Shown here: positions 36,401 to 45,666 of the stretch, one piece after another
Layout of the letters: the number at the start of each line of letters is the position of its first letter
Numbering within the stretch: the first letter of the stretch is position 1
From: CAYPHA01 sp964410215
Lineage (GTDB): Bacteria; Calditrichota; Calditrichia; Calditrichales; CAYPHA01
NCBI GenBank assembly: GCA_964410215.1
Contig: CAYPHA010000023.1
Span: 1-63,025, forward strand
Reading direction: 5' to 3'
DNA: 63,025 bases
The notes under the pieces: generated by a model
Databases searched by the model: none
What the model was told of the DNA's origin: nothing
What the model saw: the letters and a program-made list of their open reading frames with translations, nothing else
Translations under genes and position numbers: made by a program

Positions 36401-39021
36401 TGATATCCGTGCATATCCGTTTCTGAGTTGATATCCCAGCGAAGCTGCACAAAGGCATTCCCAGCCTGACCGGATAGCCCCGAAGGTATCTGCGGCGGCA
36501 TATCCACATGGAGCAGAACAGGTTCACTTTCGAGCATCAGGCCACTAACAAGATCATTCAGAGCGTAACACGTATAACTGCCTGCTGTTGATGCCGTCGC
36601 TGAAACGATACTGAGAACACTGTCCATAGCATCGGTTATTCTGGAAGTATCCTGATACCATTGGTATGTCGTCCGGCTTCCTCCGGCTGAAACCGCCAGT
36701 GTTACACTTTCTCCAAAATTCAATAGAACGTCAGACTTTTTCCCAAATTTATCCTGTGCGTCATATTTAAATTCAGGAACAGATACATTCATCTCCAGGC
36801 CAGAAAAATCGAGCGCGTTACTGGCAACATCAAGCTGCTGCAGTGTTTCCAGATCTGACAGGTCCGGCAAGCCTGTAAGTGCATTATCGTTCATCAACAA
36901 GGCTACGAGATTGTGCAGTGCAGAAAAGGTTTCCGGCACTTCTCCTGAAAAACGGTTCCCGGAAAGGTCCAGAAATTCCAGATTTTTTAAAAGACCTATT
37001 TCAGATGGTACGCTTCCGGACAAGTCATTCTCAGCAAGGCGTAAGTCGGTCAGACTGTCCAGACGGGCGATATGTTCCGATAGCGGTCCATACATACCAA
37101 ATCCGTTCAATTCCAGACCGGTAACGCGTCTTTGAGTTACCGTAACACCATCCCATTGGTTTACCGGAGCGTTATGCCAGTTCACCTTAGTGAGCCATTC
37201 CGGACCATTGGCAGCTTCATAGACTGTCAGTAGCGCTATGGAATCCCGTTTTAATCCAAAGTAGGGTATGGTGGAAACAGGATCAGAATATTCGCTCATA
37301 TTTCCGGCTTTATCCATCGCCCTGAGCCAATAATAATTAACCGCGCCGTTTTTATAAGAATGATCTTCGAAATATGTTTTTGCCGATTCTACCGGTCCCA
37401 GCAGATTGGCACTATCAATTGTTTTCCCGGCAGACCTGTAAACCAGGTATGTATTCAGATCGATCTCGGCCAAAGGATTCCACTCGATATAGATGCTTTC
37501 GGTGGGCAACCGGTTTTCCACAAGCAGCCCGTTAGGTTTTCCGGGTGGAATGGCCGGGCCATAGGTCCATATACCGTCGGCATTCAGGGAATCAAGTGTT
37601 AATGCATAATTTTCCTCATAACCGCCCTCTTCAAACCAGTCCAAACCGCTGAGCCTGAACAGGCTGAGTTTCCGTCCTTCCGCAAAATCAAGAGTGTCTT
37701 CCCGTGTAAAATGCATCCTGAAGAGCGCTGCATACGTCCCGTTATCCGACTCAATCTGATAAAACCCCTCATACATGCCTGCCGGTGCCAGAGAATGTGC
37801 CGCGTTATGCCGGGTCACCCGTATAGAATCCACATTTTCGGAAAGAATATCCAGTTCGATTCCGGCAGGACCAAAACTGTACGTTCCCGTCCCTGCGATT
37901 TCCTTTACGACCAGATCACCGGTATACTCCAGCGCCCCTATATCCCGTCGTAACCCGCCTCCTGCATAGGGAGTTGATGCGGGATCTCCCCCGTCGATAC
38001 AGACCGAGTTTGCTTTCAGTTTATAGGAAGGAAAGGATTCCAATCCCGGATAGGTGTCCAGATTATCAGCGAATACACCCTCATAGATAGCGGAGCTGCC
38101 CAGGCCCAGCTCTGCCAGGTTTCCCTGTAACAGGCAGTATCTGATTTCAGGATCACTCAGGTCATCATGGATATATATCTGGTTTCCCTCCAGGACAGAG
38201 GCATTGTTCCACAAAATGGTATTCACCATCACAGGATTTGACTGATTATACAGGTATAAGCCGCCGCCGTAGTTTGAGCTTTCATTATCAACGATCGTAT
38301 TGTTTTCCAGAACGGGGGATGATTGTGATTCCATAGCGATAGCCCCGCCCCCGTGCTGGGAAAGGTTTCGTGCAAATATATTGCGGTGCAGAACCGGTCC
38401 GGAATTGCTAATATACAATGCGCCACCGCTTGCCTGCGTCTTATTATTAAAAAACCGGTTTGCTATAAAACGAATATCAGACTGTTCCATGCAGGCAACA
38501 GCTCCGCCGTCATCAGCAGCCGTATTATTTTCAAATACAGAATTTGAAACACGTACCATGTCATAATTCCGGATCAGCATTGCACCACCATATCCGTTAT
38601 AACCGGATAGAATCGAAGCATTTCCGAATTGGAACAGACAATAATCAAAAGTTGAGGAATCGGCAGATAGCGTATTTTCAAAGCGGATGCCCTGCCAACC
38701 GGTTACGGAATCCCTGGCTGTAAAAAAAACCGGGTTCTCTTCCGTTCCCGTGACAACCATGCGGCCCAGGACGTTAATTTTATAGTGTCCGTCAAAAAGG
38801 ACGACAACACCCGGTGAAATTGTCAGGGTATATGGATTTTCAATAATAATGTCGCCCGTTACGCGAACCGTATCTTCAGACCAGACCAAATCTTCTGTTA
38901 AATGACCTGAGAAGTCGGTCTGACGCGTATATTCTATTCCGGGATTCGATGCCTCCATGGCATTCAGATATAGAAATATCAGCAGGGTGAAAATATATAG
39001 TCTGTATTTGAAGCCTTCCAT
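33406..39021 (-). CDS. Giant secreted multidomain protein with type IX-style sorting tail
   Basis: About 1871 residues from ATG 39021, with a signal peptide (RLYIFTLLIFLYLNAMEA). Domains in rough order: right-handed beta-helix (about 35-370, repeats such as GGGLYLYNQSNPVMVNTILW); beta region; fibronectin-III (about 490-590); plant-type leucine-rich repeats (about 600-740, ANGPEWLTKVNW ... LRLAENDLSGSVPSEIG); Ig-like (about 745-840, YQWYQDTSRI); fibronectin-III; cadherin-like repeats (about 930-1110); more beta domains; and a C-terminal FlgD-like sorting domain (NYPNPFNPQTSIRF ... GFYFYRLDTG). The tail predicts type IX or related secretion and surface attachment. The architecture suggests adhesion or carbohydrate binding. 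No catalytic site was recognised. Confidence 0.88.
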   Translation of the reverse strand: MEGFKYRLYIFTLLIFLYLNAMEASNPGIEYTRQTDFSGHLTEDLVWSEDTVRVTGDIIIENPYTLTISPGVVVLFDGHYKINVLGRMVVTGTEENPVFFTARDSVTGWQGIRFENTLSADSSTFDYCLFQFGNASILSGYNGYGGAMLIRNYDMVRVSNSVFENNTAADDGGAVACMEQSDIRFIANRFFNNKTQASGGALYISNSGPVLHRNIFARNLSQHGGGAIAMESQSSPVLENNTIVDNESSNYGGGLYLYNQSNPVMVNTILWNNASVLEGNQIYIHDDLSDPEIRYCLLQGNLAELGLGSSAIYEGVFADNLDTYPGLESFPSYKLKANSVCIDGGDPASTPYAGGGLRRDIGALEYTGDLVVKEIAGTGTYSFGPAGIELDILSENVDSIRVTRHNAAHSLAPAGMYEGFYQIESDNGTYAALFRMHFTREDTLDFAEGRKLSLFRLSGLDWFEEGGYEENYALTLDSLNADGIWTYGPAIPPGKPNGLLVENRLPTESIYIEWNPLAEIDLNTYLVYRSAGKTIDSANLLGPVESAKTYFEDHSYKNGAVNYYWLRAMDKAGNMSEYSDPVSTIPYFGLKRDSIALLTVYEAANGPEWLTKVNWHNAPVNQWDGVTVTQRRVTGLELNGFGMYGPLSEHIARLDSLTDLRLAENDLSGSVPSEIGLLKNLEFLDLSGNRFSGEVPETFSALHNLVALLMNDNALTGLPDLSDLETLQQLDVASNALDFSGLEMNVSVPEFKYDAQDKFGKKSDVLLNFGESVTLAVSAGGSRTTYQWYQDTSRITDAMDSVLSIVSATASTAGSYTCYALNDLVSGLMLESEPVLLHVDMPPQIPSGLSGQAGNAFVQLRWDINSETDMHGYHIYRKEMESPDSAARVAAVPATNDAFMDTSVGNGLWYTYYLSAVDTNGNESALSGGVSFRPDGPPEWNLPAFVSFPEDENITIDLNTWVTDSDPDSSLKLEITENDLFDLTLGADGHLSIAAPGDYFGTGNIGLRAIDPRNQVSESFLQVRVLPVNDIPEITDKPDTTINTYVTFIFKVKAHDVDGDSLTFQTDTDLFSMNEAGWITFTPVLSDTGMHNVHFQVSDGDTSIHFSGRIHIVPNMVNPPVNLQVESGDQMLELKWENPENYFISGTRIKVIDREGNVVQNPYARIIDTTFAMPGTVGMSIEELPIGREFRVEVCNYFQVDTVTIPSPVVNALCATASPRIGLHTRTYHEQVGVNDTTVIPVHIRNEGAGTLIGYFESPADTVQKSWYSVVNGFISIAPFDSIVIPILLHPGRNAEREIASTSLNFMSNDAASPVIPVTISMEPLFDDYSPELVVMDTPDSLVNQSAVCFRYIADDTSGVPVGDMPDELWSHYICRNTMTGDTVLNGYGTGMEDIILYPLKDGFYRFELWLTDREKNGYHPSRPLYSKNFLVRGEMRIIPQNRWILTGIPTVSSHNPAAFSETGTACSSYRWNYEQNAYVALKDTTIHAGSGFWIYADKNARVDISGTDFPATGDTARVRIDKGWNQVTNPFPCEIAWKNVTFRSNKDALALKLEHASHDDRNMILPALYWTRPAGRFDGYEWGMIDTLHAKPWFGYWMYANEGGILVFTNKPTFRQETGTINPLENHLSKLTHEKWELNLSLSRDDYADSRNIAGFTAKDAYTIAEPPPIGDYSNLYLGTRDHRCAAEYKTKPAGEDAVTSWNIYVSTRRPGEEHQLRWDLPEETHYFVYLVDNRTEKIMDLRGIREYLFTPETEERQFTLYITADAGFKPAIIPETCRLLQNYPNPFNPQTSIRFGLPADAAGRRTVLQVYDILGKEVTTLIDGFLEPGYHEVRWNGENHMGQKVASGFYFYRLDTGVHADVRKMLIVR

Positions 39022-39148
39022 GGCACTCCTCAATTTCTTATTCCGGACCAGGGATCCGATTCATTACCTCATTTATCATAATCGGGAAAACCCCTCCGGG
39101 CTTTATCCAGGTTCCCGGGAAGGTAACTTATTGACCACCTCTGACTCG

Positions 39149-40882
39149 TCAGAGCGGTTTTGCAACCGTTACTGTCGCTTTTAATTCAATATTCCTTCCA
39201 TTACGGTCGTCTATGATTTGAACATAGACGACGTAGATTCCCATTCTGACCGTTTTTCCCTGATCATTCTTACCATCCCAGGCATGAAGTGATCGCGAAC
39301 CGTAAAACCGGTTATCTTCAAGGGTTCGTATTCGCCGGCCGTACAGGTCATAAATAAACACGCGTATTTTGCCGGAACGTATAGATTCCCGGACGGTTAT
39401 CAGGGTATGATCTTCGAACCCGTCGCCATCCGGCGAGAACGGATCCGGCTTTATCTCAATACGCTTACCGCTTCCGGGAAGACCGGCATGGATTGAATTG
39501 GGTTTTCCAGGTGTCCCGCCGGCAGCCGCGTTACTGGGCCCCCAGCTTCCGGCCTGATTGGCTTCCAGGTCCGGATGAATACGTTCCAGGGAGGGCAGGC
39601 GCCATGCTTCACCTTCGAGCCAGTTTATATGATAGGGCACCCGTTCCAGGATATACATGACGGGATGCAGCAGCGTAACCGTATCGAAGTCATTATTCAA
39701 ACCGGGAAAGGTATTCAGAACGACGACTATATTTTCAGGGACCTTCTCATCGTTAAAAGGTGCCGACGCCAATACTTTGAATGCACCGGGCATAATGATG
39801 ATCGGCGTATCGATCACACAGGTATCTTTGGCATCACAAACGGACCAGCCTTGCAGTGAGATTGTTTCTGTTCCTGTATTCAAAAGTTCTATCCACTCCG
39901 GTTCATCGGCAGTCAGAAATTTTATTTCGTTGATAACCACCGCGGTCCGATGTTCCGCGATAGTCAGGCTGTGCTGTATCATGTTATTTTCCGGCTTCTG
40001 GTCCTGCCCGGCGGATAACCGGGCACAGATACGGTGCACACCGGCCACGTCTACTAATGTCTCTGTTGCTACAGTCAGGGAATCGTCGACAGCCAGCCGG
40101 ACCGGGCCCGATTTTTGATACACGGCAATATCATGGTCGCCAAACAGCGTATCCCCATCGATGTCGATGAATAGCGACAGGGAAAGATTATCATTAAAGA
40201 CATTTAATCCCCTGTTGTATATGGTTAAAACGACCTCGAAAGGCTTATCAGAACGAAGGGAATCTGACCCGGGTATTCTTATACCGGACGGCAGGATCCC
40301 CAGATCATACATGGCCGGTGCTATTGAATTGCGATATCCTGGTGTTCCCCCGGCCTGGGTTGCATTTCCCCAGTTATCCGGATGATTACCGTGTCCGATT
40401 ACGATTTTTTCATCGGAATAACCTGCCGGATTGTCCGCGCTGTATGTATAGGAATCGACAGTTTCACCGTCTGAATTTACGAGCGTAAGTTGCACACCCT
40501 CACGATTTGGCAAGCCGCTTTTACCAAAAGCATTATCCCCTATGGTAATAGTTAAAACACTATCCGGAAGGATACCGGCATAACGATCCGAATGTTCCGG
40601 ATAACTGCCATCCAGTATAACAGCATAACTTTGGGGTTGCAGCAGCATGCCCTGATGCTGTTCCCGGAGGGTTTCCCATGTATCTCCTACTCGTAATTTC
40701 CATTGCGATAAATCGATACTCTCATAATCTGAATCGTTAAAGATCTCAAGAAATTCATCATGATAATCTGCACCTTCCAGATCATACATAACTTCTGTAA
40801 ATGTAACCTGCGCCTGTGTGACGACCGTAAACAAAAAGACGCACAAAACAATCCGTTGAAAATATGAAGGCCAGTCAGACAT
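39149..40882 (-). CDS. Secreted protein with two lamin-tail domains and a FlgD-like C-terminus
   Basis: 577 residues. The layout is a signal peptide (RIVLCVFLFTVVTQAQ), a lamin-tail domain (about 25-180, FTEVMYDLEGADYHDEFLEI), a CARDB-like beta domain (about 190-310), a second lamin-tail domain (about 315-400, INEIKFLTADEPEWIELLNT) and a C-terminal FlgD-like domain (PDPFSPDGDGFEDHTLI ... HAWDGKNDQG). The C-terminal type is used for sorting or gliding-associated surface proteins in FCB bacteria. It lies upstream of the giant secreted protein by about 127 bases on the same strand, so the two may be expressed together. The function is unknown; structural or adhesive is most likely. Confidence 0.85.
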   Translation of the reverse strand: MSDWPSYFQRIVLCVFLFTVVTQAQVTFTEVMYDLEGADYHDEFLEIFNDSDYESIDLSQWKLRVGDTWETLREQHQGMLLQPQSYAVILDGSYPEHSDRYAGILPDSVLTITIGDNAFGKSGLPNREGVQLTLVNSDGETVDSYTYSADNPAGYSDEKIVIGHGNHPDNWGNATQAGGTPGYRNSIAPAMYDLGILPSGIRIPGSDSLRSDKPFEVVLTIYNRGLNVFNDNLSLSLFIDIDGDTLFGDHDIAVYQKSGPVRLAVDDSLTVATETLVDVAGVHRICARLSAGQDQKPENNMIQHSLTIAEHRTAVVINEIKFLTADEPEWIELLNTGTETISLQGWSVCDAKDTCVIDTPIIIMPGAFKVLASAPFNDEKVPENIVVVLNTFPGLNNDFDTVTLLHPVMYILERVPYHINWLEGEAWRLPSLERIHPDLEANQAGSWGPSNAAAGGTPGKPNSIHAGLPGSGKRIEIKPDPFSPDGDGFEDHTLITVRESIRSGKIRVFIYDLYGRRIRTLEDNRFYGSRSLHAWDGKNDQGKTVRMGIYVVYVQIIDDRNGRNIELKATVTVAKPL

Positions 40883-40927
40883 CTTAAAACCGTCTGTTTT
40901 TGTTCCCTGGTATAATGATTGTATTTT

Positions 40928-40957
40928 TCAAAAATTCCACACTTTTATATGTGGAAT
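40928..40957 (-). terminator. Terminator after the geranylgeranyl-reductase-family gene
   Basis: Minus-strand ATTCCACA (40957-40950), an 8-base loop and TGTGGAAT (40941-40934) are followed by TTTTTG. It lies 18 bases past the stop codon at 40975 and upstream of the lamin-tail gene. Confidence 0.75.
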
Positions 40958-40974
40958 GGGGCTGGAAAAGGTAA

Positions 40975-42219
40975 TTATCCGTTAAAGATAAGTTTGATAT
41001 AGAAGGAGGGCGAACGCAGTTTCGAGCGCATATCGAGATCATCGAACATGCAGGAAATGGTTTCACTGATGGTTTTATTTTTCTGCGCCTTGTTTACGAC
41101 AAAATTAAAGAGCCAGGGATAATTGACCAGCTTCTGCAGGGTGCGGCTCAGTTTTAACTCATCCCACATGGCATGGTAGATTTCCTGATCATATCCTTTC
41201 AGGAAAGCGGCTGAAAAATCATTATTCTTAAACGCTTTTTCGATCCAGCGGGCAGCAATCATGCCGCTCATCATGGCATTGCCGATTCCCTCTCCGGTGA
41301 ACGGATCGATCAACGAAGCCGCATCGCCCGTAAGCAGAAAACGTTCACCGGAAATGTCGCGTTTAACGGAGCCAAGAGGCAGCCCCCAACCCTTGATATC
41401 GTCAACCACACTGGCATCACGAAAGCGTTCTTTTATATTTGTATTCTCATGTATCGCTTTCTGAAGAACCTTCTTAAGGCTGATCTGTTTATTTTCCATG
41501 TGCGCGGAAAGCATGCCGATACCGACATTTGCCCGGTTACCGGGTAAGGGAAAAATCCAGAGATAGCCGGGCAGAATTTCTTTCAGGAAATGCAATTCGA
41601 TAAAATTCTCCGGATGCAGCCCTTTGACATTCTCATAATAGGCACGCAATCCGGCACAGTAATAGCGGCGGTCCATCTTGTAATCAGTTAAAGCATTGCG
41701 CAGCGGAGACCGGTCCCCGCCGGCACCAATAACGATTTTAGCGGTCAGAGCGCCGGTTCCCTGCTTATGGGTAAACTGCAGCAGAATATGATCCTTTTTT
41801 CGCTCGATGCCGACGACTTTCGCCCCTTGTTTAAAATCTGCATAGCGCGGATTAATGCGTTGTGCCAGAAAATGATCAAACGTAAAGCGGGGCGATATAA
41901 AACCGGGAGGATGGTCCTCCTTTAACCGCTCTTTTTTAAAAGGAATGTCCAGTGCTTTGCCGTTCGGGGCGACAAATTGCACGCCCCAACTGTTTATAAA
42001 TTCTCCGGAAGCCGTCATGTCATCAATGATAGCAGGATCCAGCTTCCTGAGCATGCTTACGCTTTTACCGCTCAGCGCGTCACCGCAGATTTTATCACGT
42101 GGGAATGTTTCTTTTTCAAGGATTGTATGGGCAATACCGGCATTGGCCAGAAAAAGGGATGCGGACGTTCCCGCCGGCCCTGCTCCGATGATTACGATAT
42201 CCGTTTTAGAGTCAGTCAT
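40975..42219 (-). CDS. FAD-dependent oxidoreductase, geranylgeranyl reductase family
   Basis: 414 residues. The N-terminal FAD dinucleotide motif is IVIIGAGPAGTSASLFLANAG, with the GGR-family KICGDALSG segment after it. The second FAD motif is LLTGDAASLIDPFTGEGIGNAM. Family members reduce polyprenyl chains (lipids, quinones, chlorophyll) or halogenate aromatics. The family is clear, the substrate is not. It follows the SNF2 gene by 96 bases and no isoprenoid genes lie next to it. Confidence 0.88.
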   Translation of the reverse strand: MTDSKTDIVIIGAGPAGTSASLFLANAGIAHTILEKETFPRDKICGDALSGKSVSMLRKLDPAIIDDMTASGEFINSWGVQFVAPNGKALDIPFKKERLKEDHPPGFISPRFTFDHFLAQRINPRYADFKQGAKVVGIERKKDHILLQFTHKQGTGALTAKIVIGAGGDRSPLRNALTDYKMDRRYYCAGLRAYYENVKGLHPENFIELHFLKEILPGYLWIFPLPGNRANVGIGMLSAHMENKQISLKKVLQKAIHENTNIKERFRDASVVDDIKGWGLPLGSVKRDISGERFLLTGDAASLIDPFTGEGIGNAMMSGMIAARWIEKAFKNNDFSAAFLKGYDQEIYHAMWDELKLSRTLQKLVNYPWLFNFVVNKAQKNKTISETISCMFDDLDMRSKLRSPSFYIKLIFNG

Positions 42220-42315
42220 TCCGGTTCCATAATAGTTAACGAACGTGAAAGCACCTTTAAATTACAGCGCATAACACAGAAAACAAGCGACATGTTCCCT
42301 ATCAATATTGTTCTG

Positions 42316-45300
42316 TCAGTTAAACAGGTCAAGAATGTCATCCCTGTTCAGCGATTTAAAGAACGATTCTTCCGTCGAGATCAGGGAATTGACGAGCTCA
42401 CGCTTCCGGTTCTGCAGTTTCACTATTTTTTCTTCCACACTGTCTTTTGAAATGAGCTTGTATGCGAAGACTTTTCGTGTCTGACCGATCCGGTAAGCCC
42501 GGTCTGTTGCTTGCATCTCAACGGCGGGATTCCACCACGGATCATAATGAATCACATAATCCGCCGCTGTAAGATTGAGTCCGGTTCCCCCTGCCTTCAG
42601 ACTTATCAGAAAGATTTTAATATCCGGATCATTTTGAAATGCATTTACCTGTGATTCCCGGTCTTTGGTCGAACCATCAAGATAAGCATAGGGAATTTCA
42701 TCAACATTAAGGGATTTTTTAATAATCTGAAGCATCTGGACAAACTGGCTGAAAATCAGAACTTTGTGATCTTCCAATATAATTTCTTCCACCATTTCAT
42801 TCAGTGCATCAAATTTTCCGGAAGTATCCATATAACCGGAATCGATCAGACCGGGGTGGCAGGAGATCTGCCGCAACTTGGTTAATCCCTCCAGCACCTT
42901 GAATTTGGACTTGTTCAGTCCCTGTGATTCAATCTCCGCCATAATATGATCACGATAGCTTTTCCGCCATTTATCGTACAACTTTTGTTGTTCATCCGAC
43001 ATCGGAGAATAAATCATACTTTCCACTTTCGGCGGCAGCTCCTTAGCTACATCTTCTTTCGTCCGCCTCAGCACAAAAGGAAAGATCAGCCGTTTTAATG
43101 TGGAAGCAACCTGCACGTTCTGTTCCCGTTCGATGGGGCGCATGAAGGTTTCTTTGAAAAAGTTCTGGTCCCCGAGCAAACCGGGATTGACAAAAGCAAA
43201 CTGTGACCACAGATCCATTGTATTATTCTCAACCGGGGTACCTGTCAGAGCGAGCCGGTTCCGGGCATTAAGTAACCGTACCGCTTTTGATGTTTCCGAC
43301 AGCGGATTCTTAATATTCTGCGATTCATCAAGTATGGCATAGTTAAATGTAATATCTTTTAAAAAAACGATATCCCGCCTCAGATGACCGTAGGTCGTCA
43401 GTATCAGTGAATATTTTTTAATACGCCGCACATCTTTAGAACGACGGGTACCATAGTGGACCAGAAATTTAATATCCGGCGTAAAACGCTCCAGCTCCCG
43501 CATCCAGTTGAATATGACAGATGTGGGTGCAATGATCAGATTCGGTTTTTTGGGATCGTTGTTGATCTCATTCAAGAGAAGGGACAGGGCCTGAATGGTT
43601 TTACCCAGTCCCATATCATCAGCAAGCACGCCTCCGAATGAAAATTCCCGCAGGAAATTCAGCCAGTCATAACCTGCTTTCTGGTAATCACGCAGATCCC
43701 CGGAAAAATTATCCGGAACGGTATAGGACTTAATCTCATCGAATGTTTCCAGCTTTCCGAGTTTCTCACGACTCAGGGAATCCATTTCCTTATGATCCGC
43801 TTCCACAAGAAGTTTATCAATAAAGGTCAGGTGATGGTTGGAAAAACGGATGCTGTCATCCCCGACATTGCCGATATTAATCAGATAGTGGAATTTCTCA
43901 ATCAGCTTTTCGGGCAAACGTGCAATGCTGCCGTCCTTCAGTTTTACATATTTTTTCTGGGCTTTCAGTGCTTTTTTCAACTCTTCCAGGCTTACTTTCT
44001 CACCTTCGAACTCCAGCTGTAATTCCACGTCAAACCAATCTGTTTCGGAGGATATATTCACACCAAAATTCGCCTGCCCCCGCTTTACCTTGAACCGTAC
44101 AAGGGATTCTTCACCCAACAGTTCAAATCCTTCATCAGCAAGGACTGGTAAGCCATCGAATAACCACTCCAGAGCCTCCTCAAACGTCGCATAGAAAAGT
44201 CCCGGGGTATCTTCAATGATACCGCTTTCCAAAACCCGGTCCCTGATTTTCCATTCTTCGCTGCGGTCCCTGTGCACACGGATAATCTTCTTTGTATCCG
44301 TATCATAATGCAGATATTGGTCATTACTCTGACTGAAAGAAATTTCGATATTATCGTAGAGCAATGACATGGAAACCACAAGCTGGTCATCCATCTCTTC
44401 GATATAGAGACGTTTTCCGGTAATATCATTAATTTCGGTGACCTCGATGCCCGGGGGAAATTCCACATAGGGGAAAATAGGCAATTTTGCCAGGTATTCG
44501 GAGATAAAGGTCTGATATTCGTCTTTGCTGAGCCCGATACGCAGTTTTTCATCGATAAAAGATTTGATATAAGAGTAACTGAGCGGGAAATCACAGTAAT
44601 GCAATTTTCCGTCACGAAAAAACCAGATGGGGTTTACAGTGAGAATATTTGTCTGATGGTTAATTTCAATTTCATCCTCATCACGACGGAAGTAAGGTTG
44701 AAACGAATAATTCTCATCTTCATCCCGTAACAGTTTGAATACGAGCTTCCACGGTTTCCTGCCGAACCGGACCCGTGTACCAATCGTATCATCCTCGTTC
44801 TTTATATGGATCTCGCTCATGCGCAGCAAATTAAATATCTGTCCGGCATCCAGCCCGAAGCCCAGGTAACTCGTTTCCAGTCGTCCCCTGTAATAAACGG
44901 ATGACTGCTGGGACTGCAGACGTTCCAGGTAAGAAATGGCAATCAGATCGCCGGATGTCCGGAACACATTCTGAGCAGATAATTCATTGAAAGAAGGTTC
45001 CTGGATACGCCCGTAGGTACCGTCTTTTTTCATGTATACTTTAACGGGACGGATATTCCAGTAATTTTCCAGAATGTGGATGATATAAATCAGCTTCCAG
45101 CGTACCTCCTGCGAGAAATCACTGTCAACACGCTGTATGGCGATGAGTTTTTCAAAGTACTCCCGCCAGTTTGCCCCTTCCGTGGATGACTGCTGCTCGG
45201 ACGTTGCCTGATCATCGATTACTTTCAGGGCCACAGCGACGGCATGTTTACAAATGTAGTTATAGGGGCAGGTACAGGTCGCATCAAAAGAACGCTCATC

Positions 45301-45465
45301 GACGCTCAGCCTGACAACATAGGGATAGGTACCCTGTACCGAAGCAACAATGGAAAAATTATCCCACTGCTTTATTTTTACCCTGCCATCCCTGAAGTAA
45401 TCCAGACCCTGTTTAAATATGATGTCCGGAACACGATCTTTTAAATCCTTAATATCAATTTTCAA
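42316..45465 (-). CDS. SNF2-family helicase with N-terminal SWIM zinc finger
   Basis: 1049 residues from a TTG start (45465) backed by GGAG 7 bases upstream. A SWIM zinc motif (CTCPYNYICKH, about residues 62-72) is near the N-terminus, followed by a long uncharacterised middle and the SNF2 motor: Walker A DDMGLGKTIQ, motif II DESQNIKN, SAT-equivalent LTGTPVENN, motif V/VI SLKAGGTGLNLTAAD and QATDRAYRIGQ. Bacterial SWIM-SNF2 proteins (RapA/HepA relatives) are double-stranded DNA translocases linked to transcription recycling or repair. It probably forms a unit with the downstream flavoprotein only by proximity. Confidence 0.93.
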   Translation of the reverse strand: MKIDIKDLKDRVPDIIFKQGLDYFRDGRVKIKQWDNFSIVASVQGTYPYVVRLSVDERSFDATCTCPYNYICKHAVAVALKVIDDQATSEQQSSTEGANWREYFEKLIAIQRVDSDFSQEVRWKLIYIIHILENYWNIRPVKVYMKKDGTYGRIQEPSFNELSAQNVFRTSGDLIAISYLERLQSQQSSVYYRGRLETSYLGFGLDAGQIFNLLRMSEIHIKNEDDTIGTRVRFGRKPWKLVFKLLRDEDENYSFQPYFRRDEDEIEINHQTNILTVNPIWFFRDGKLHYCDFPLSYSYIKSFIDEKLRIGLSKDEYQTFISEYLAKLPIFPYVEFPPGIEVTEINDITGKRLYIEEMDDQLVVSMSLLYDNIEISFSQSNDQYLHYDTDTKKIIRVHRDRSEEWKIRDRVLESGIIEDTPGLFYATFEEALEWLFDGLPVLADEGFELLGEESLVRFKVKRGQANFGVNISSETDWFDVELQLEFEGEKVSLEELKKALKAQKKYVKLKDGSIARLPEKLIEKFHYLINIGNVGDDSIRFSNHHLTFIDKLLVEADHKEMDSLSREKLGKLETFDEIKSYTVPDNFSGDLRDYQKAGYDWLNFLREFSFGGVLADDMGLGKTIQALSLLLNEINNDPKKPNLIIAPTSVIFNWMRELERFTPDIKFLVHYGTRRSKDVRRIKKYSLILTTYGHLRRDIVFLKDITFNYAILDESQNIKNPLSETSKAVRLLNARNRLALTGTPVENNTMDLWSQFAFVNPGLLGDQNFFKETFMRPIEREQNVQVASTLKRLIFPFVLRRTKEDVAKELPPKVESMIYSPMSDEQQKLYDKWRKSYRDHIMAEIESQGLNKSKFKVLEGLTKLRQISCHPGLIDSGYMDTSGKFDALNEMVEEIILEDHKVLIFSQFVQMLQIIKKSLNVDEIPYAYLDGSTKDRESQVNAFQNDPDIKIFLISLKAGGTGLNLTAADYVIHYDPWWNPAVEMQATDRAYRIGQTRKVFAYKLISKDSVEEKIVKLQNRKRELVNSLISTEESFFKSLNRDDILDLFN

Positions 45466-45666
45466 TGTAAAACTCCATCTTTTTCAATTTCACCGGAATC
45501 CTCCGGAAATAGAAAATATGCACTATGAATCTAAAATATAATACATTAGTTTTTTTGATACAAAGCGATTTTGCATTTTTTATTAAAATTTATTCATTTT
45601 ATCGTGATAACATACAAAAGGCATCAAGGTTTTGCATCTTTTTTATGGTTTGACTAAATTTTTGGA

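Noticed and set aside
39139..39154. CTCTGA/TCAGAG hairpin overlapping the lamin-tail gene stop
   Set aside because: Only 6 pairs and no T-run on either strand; too weak to call a terminator.
45493..45506. CCGGA/TCCGG repeat upstream of the SNF2 gene
   Set aside because: A 5-pair stem with a 4-base loop in AT-rich sequence is not distinguishable from chance.
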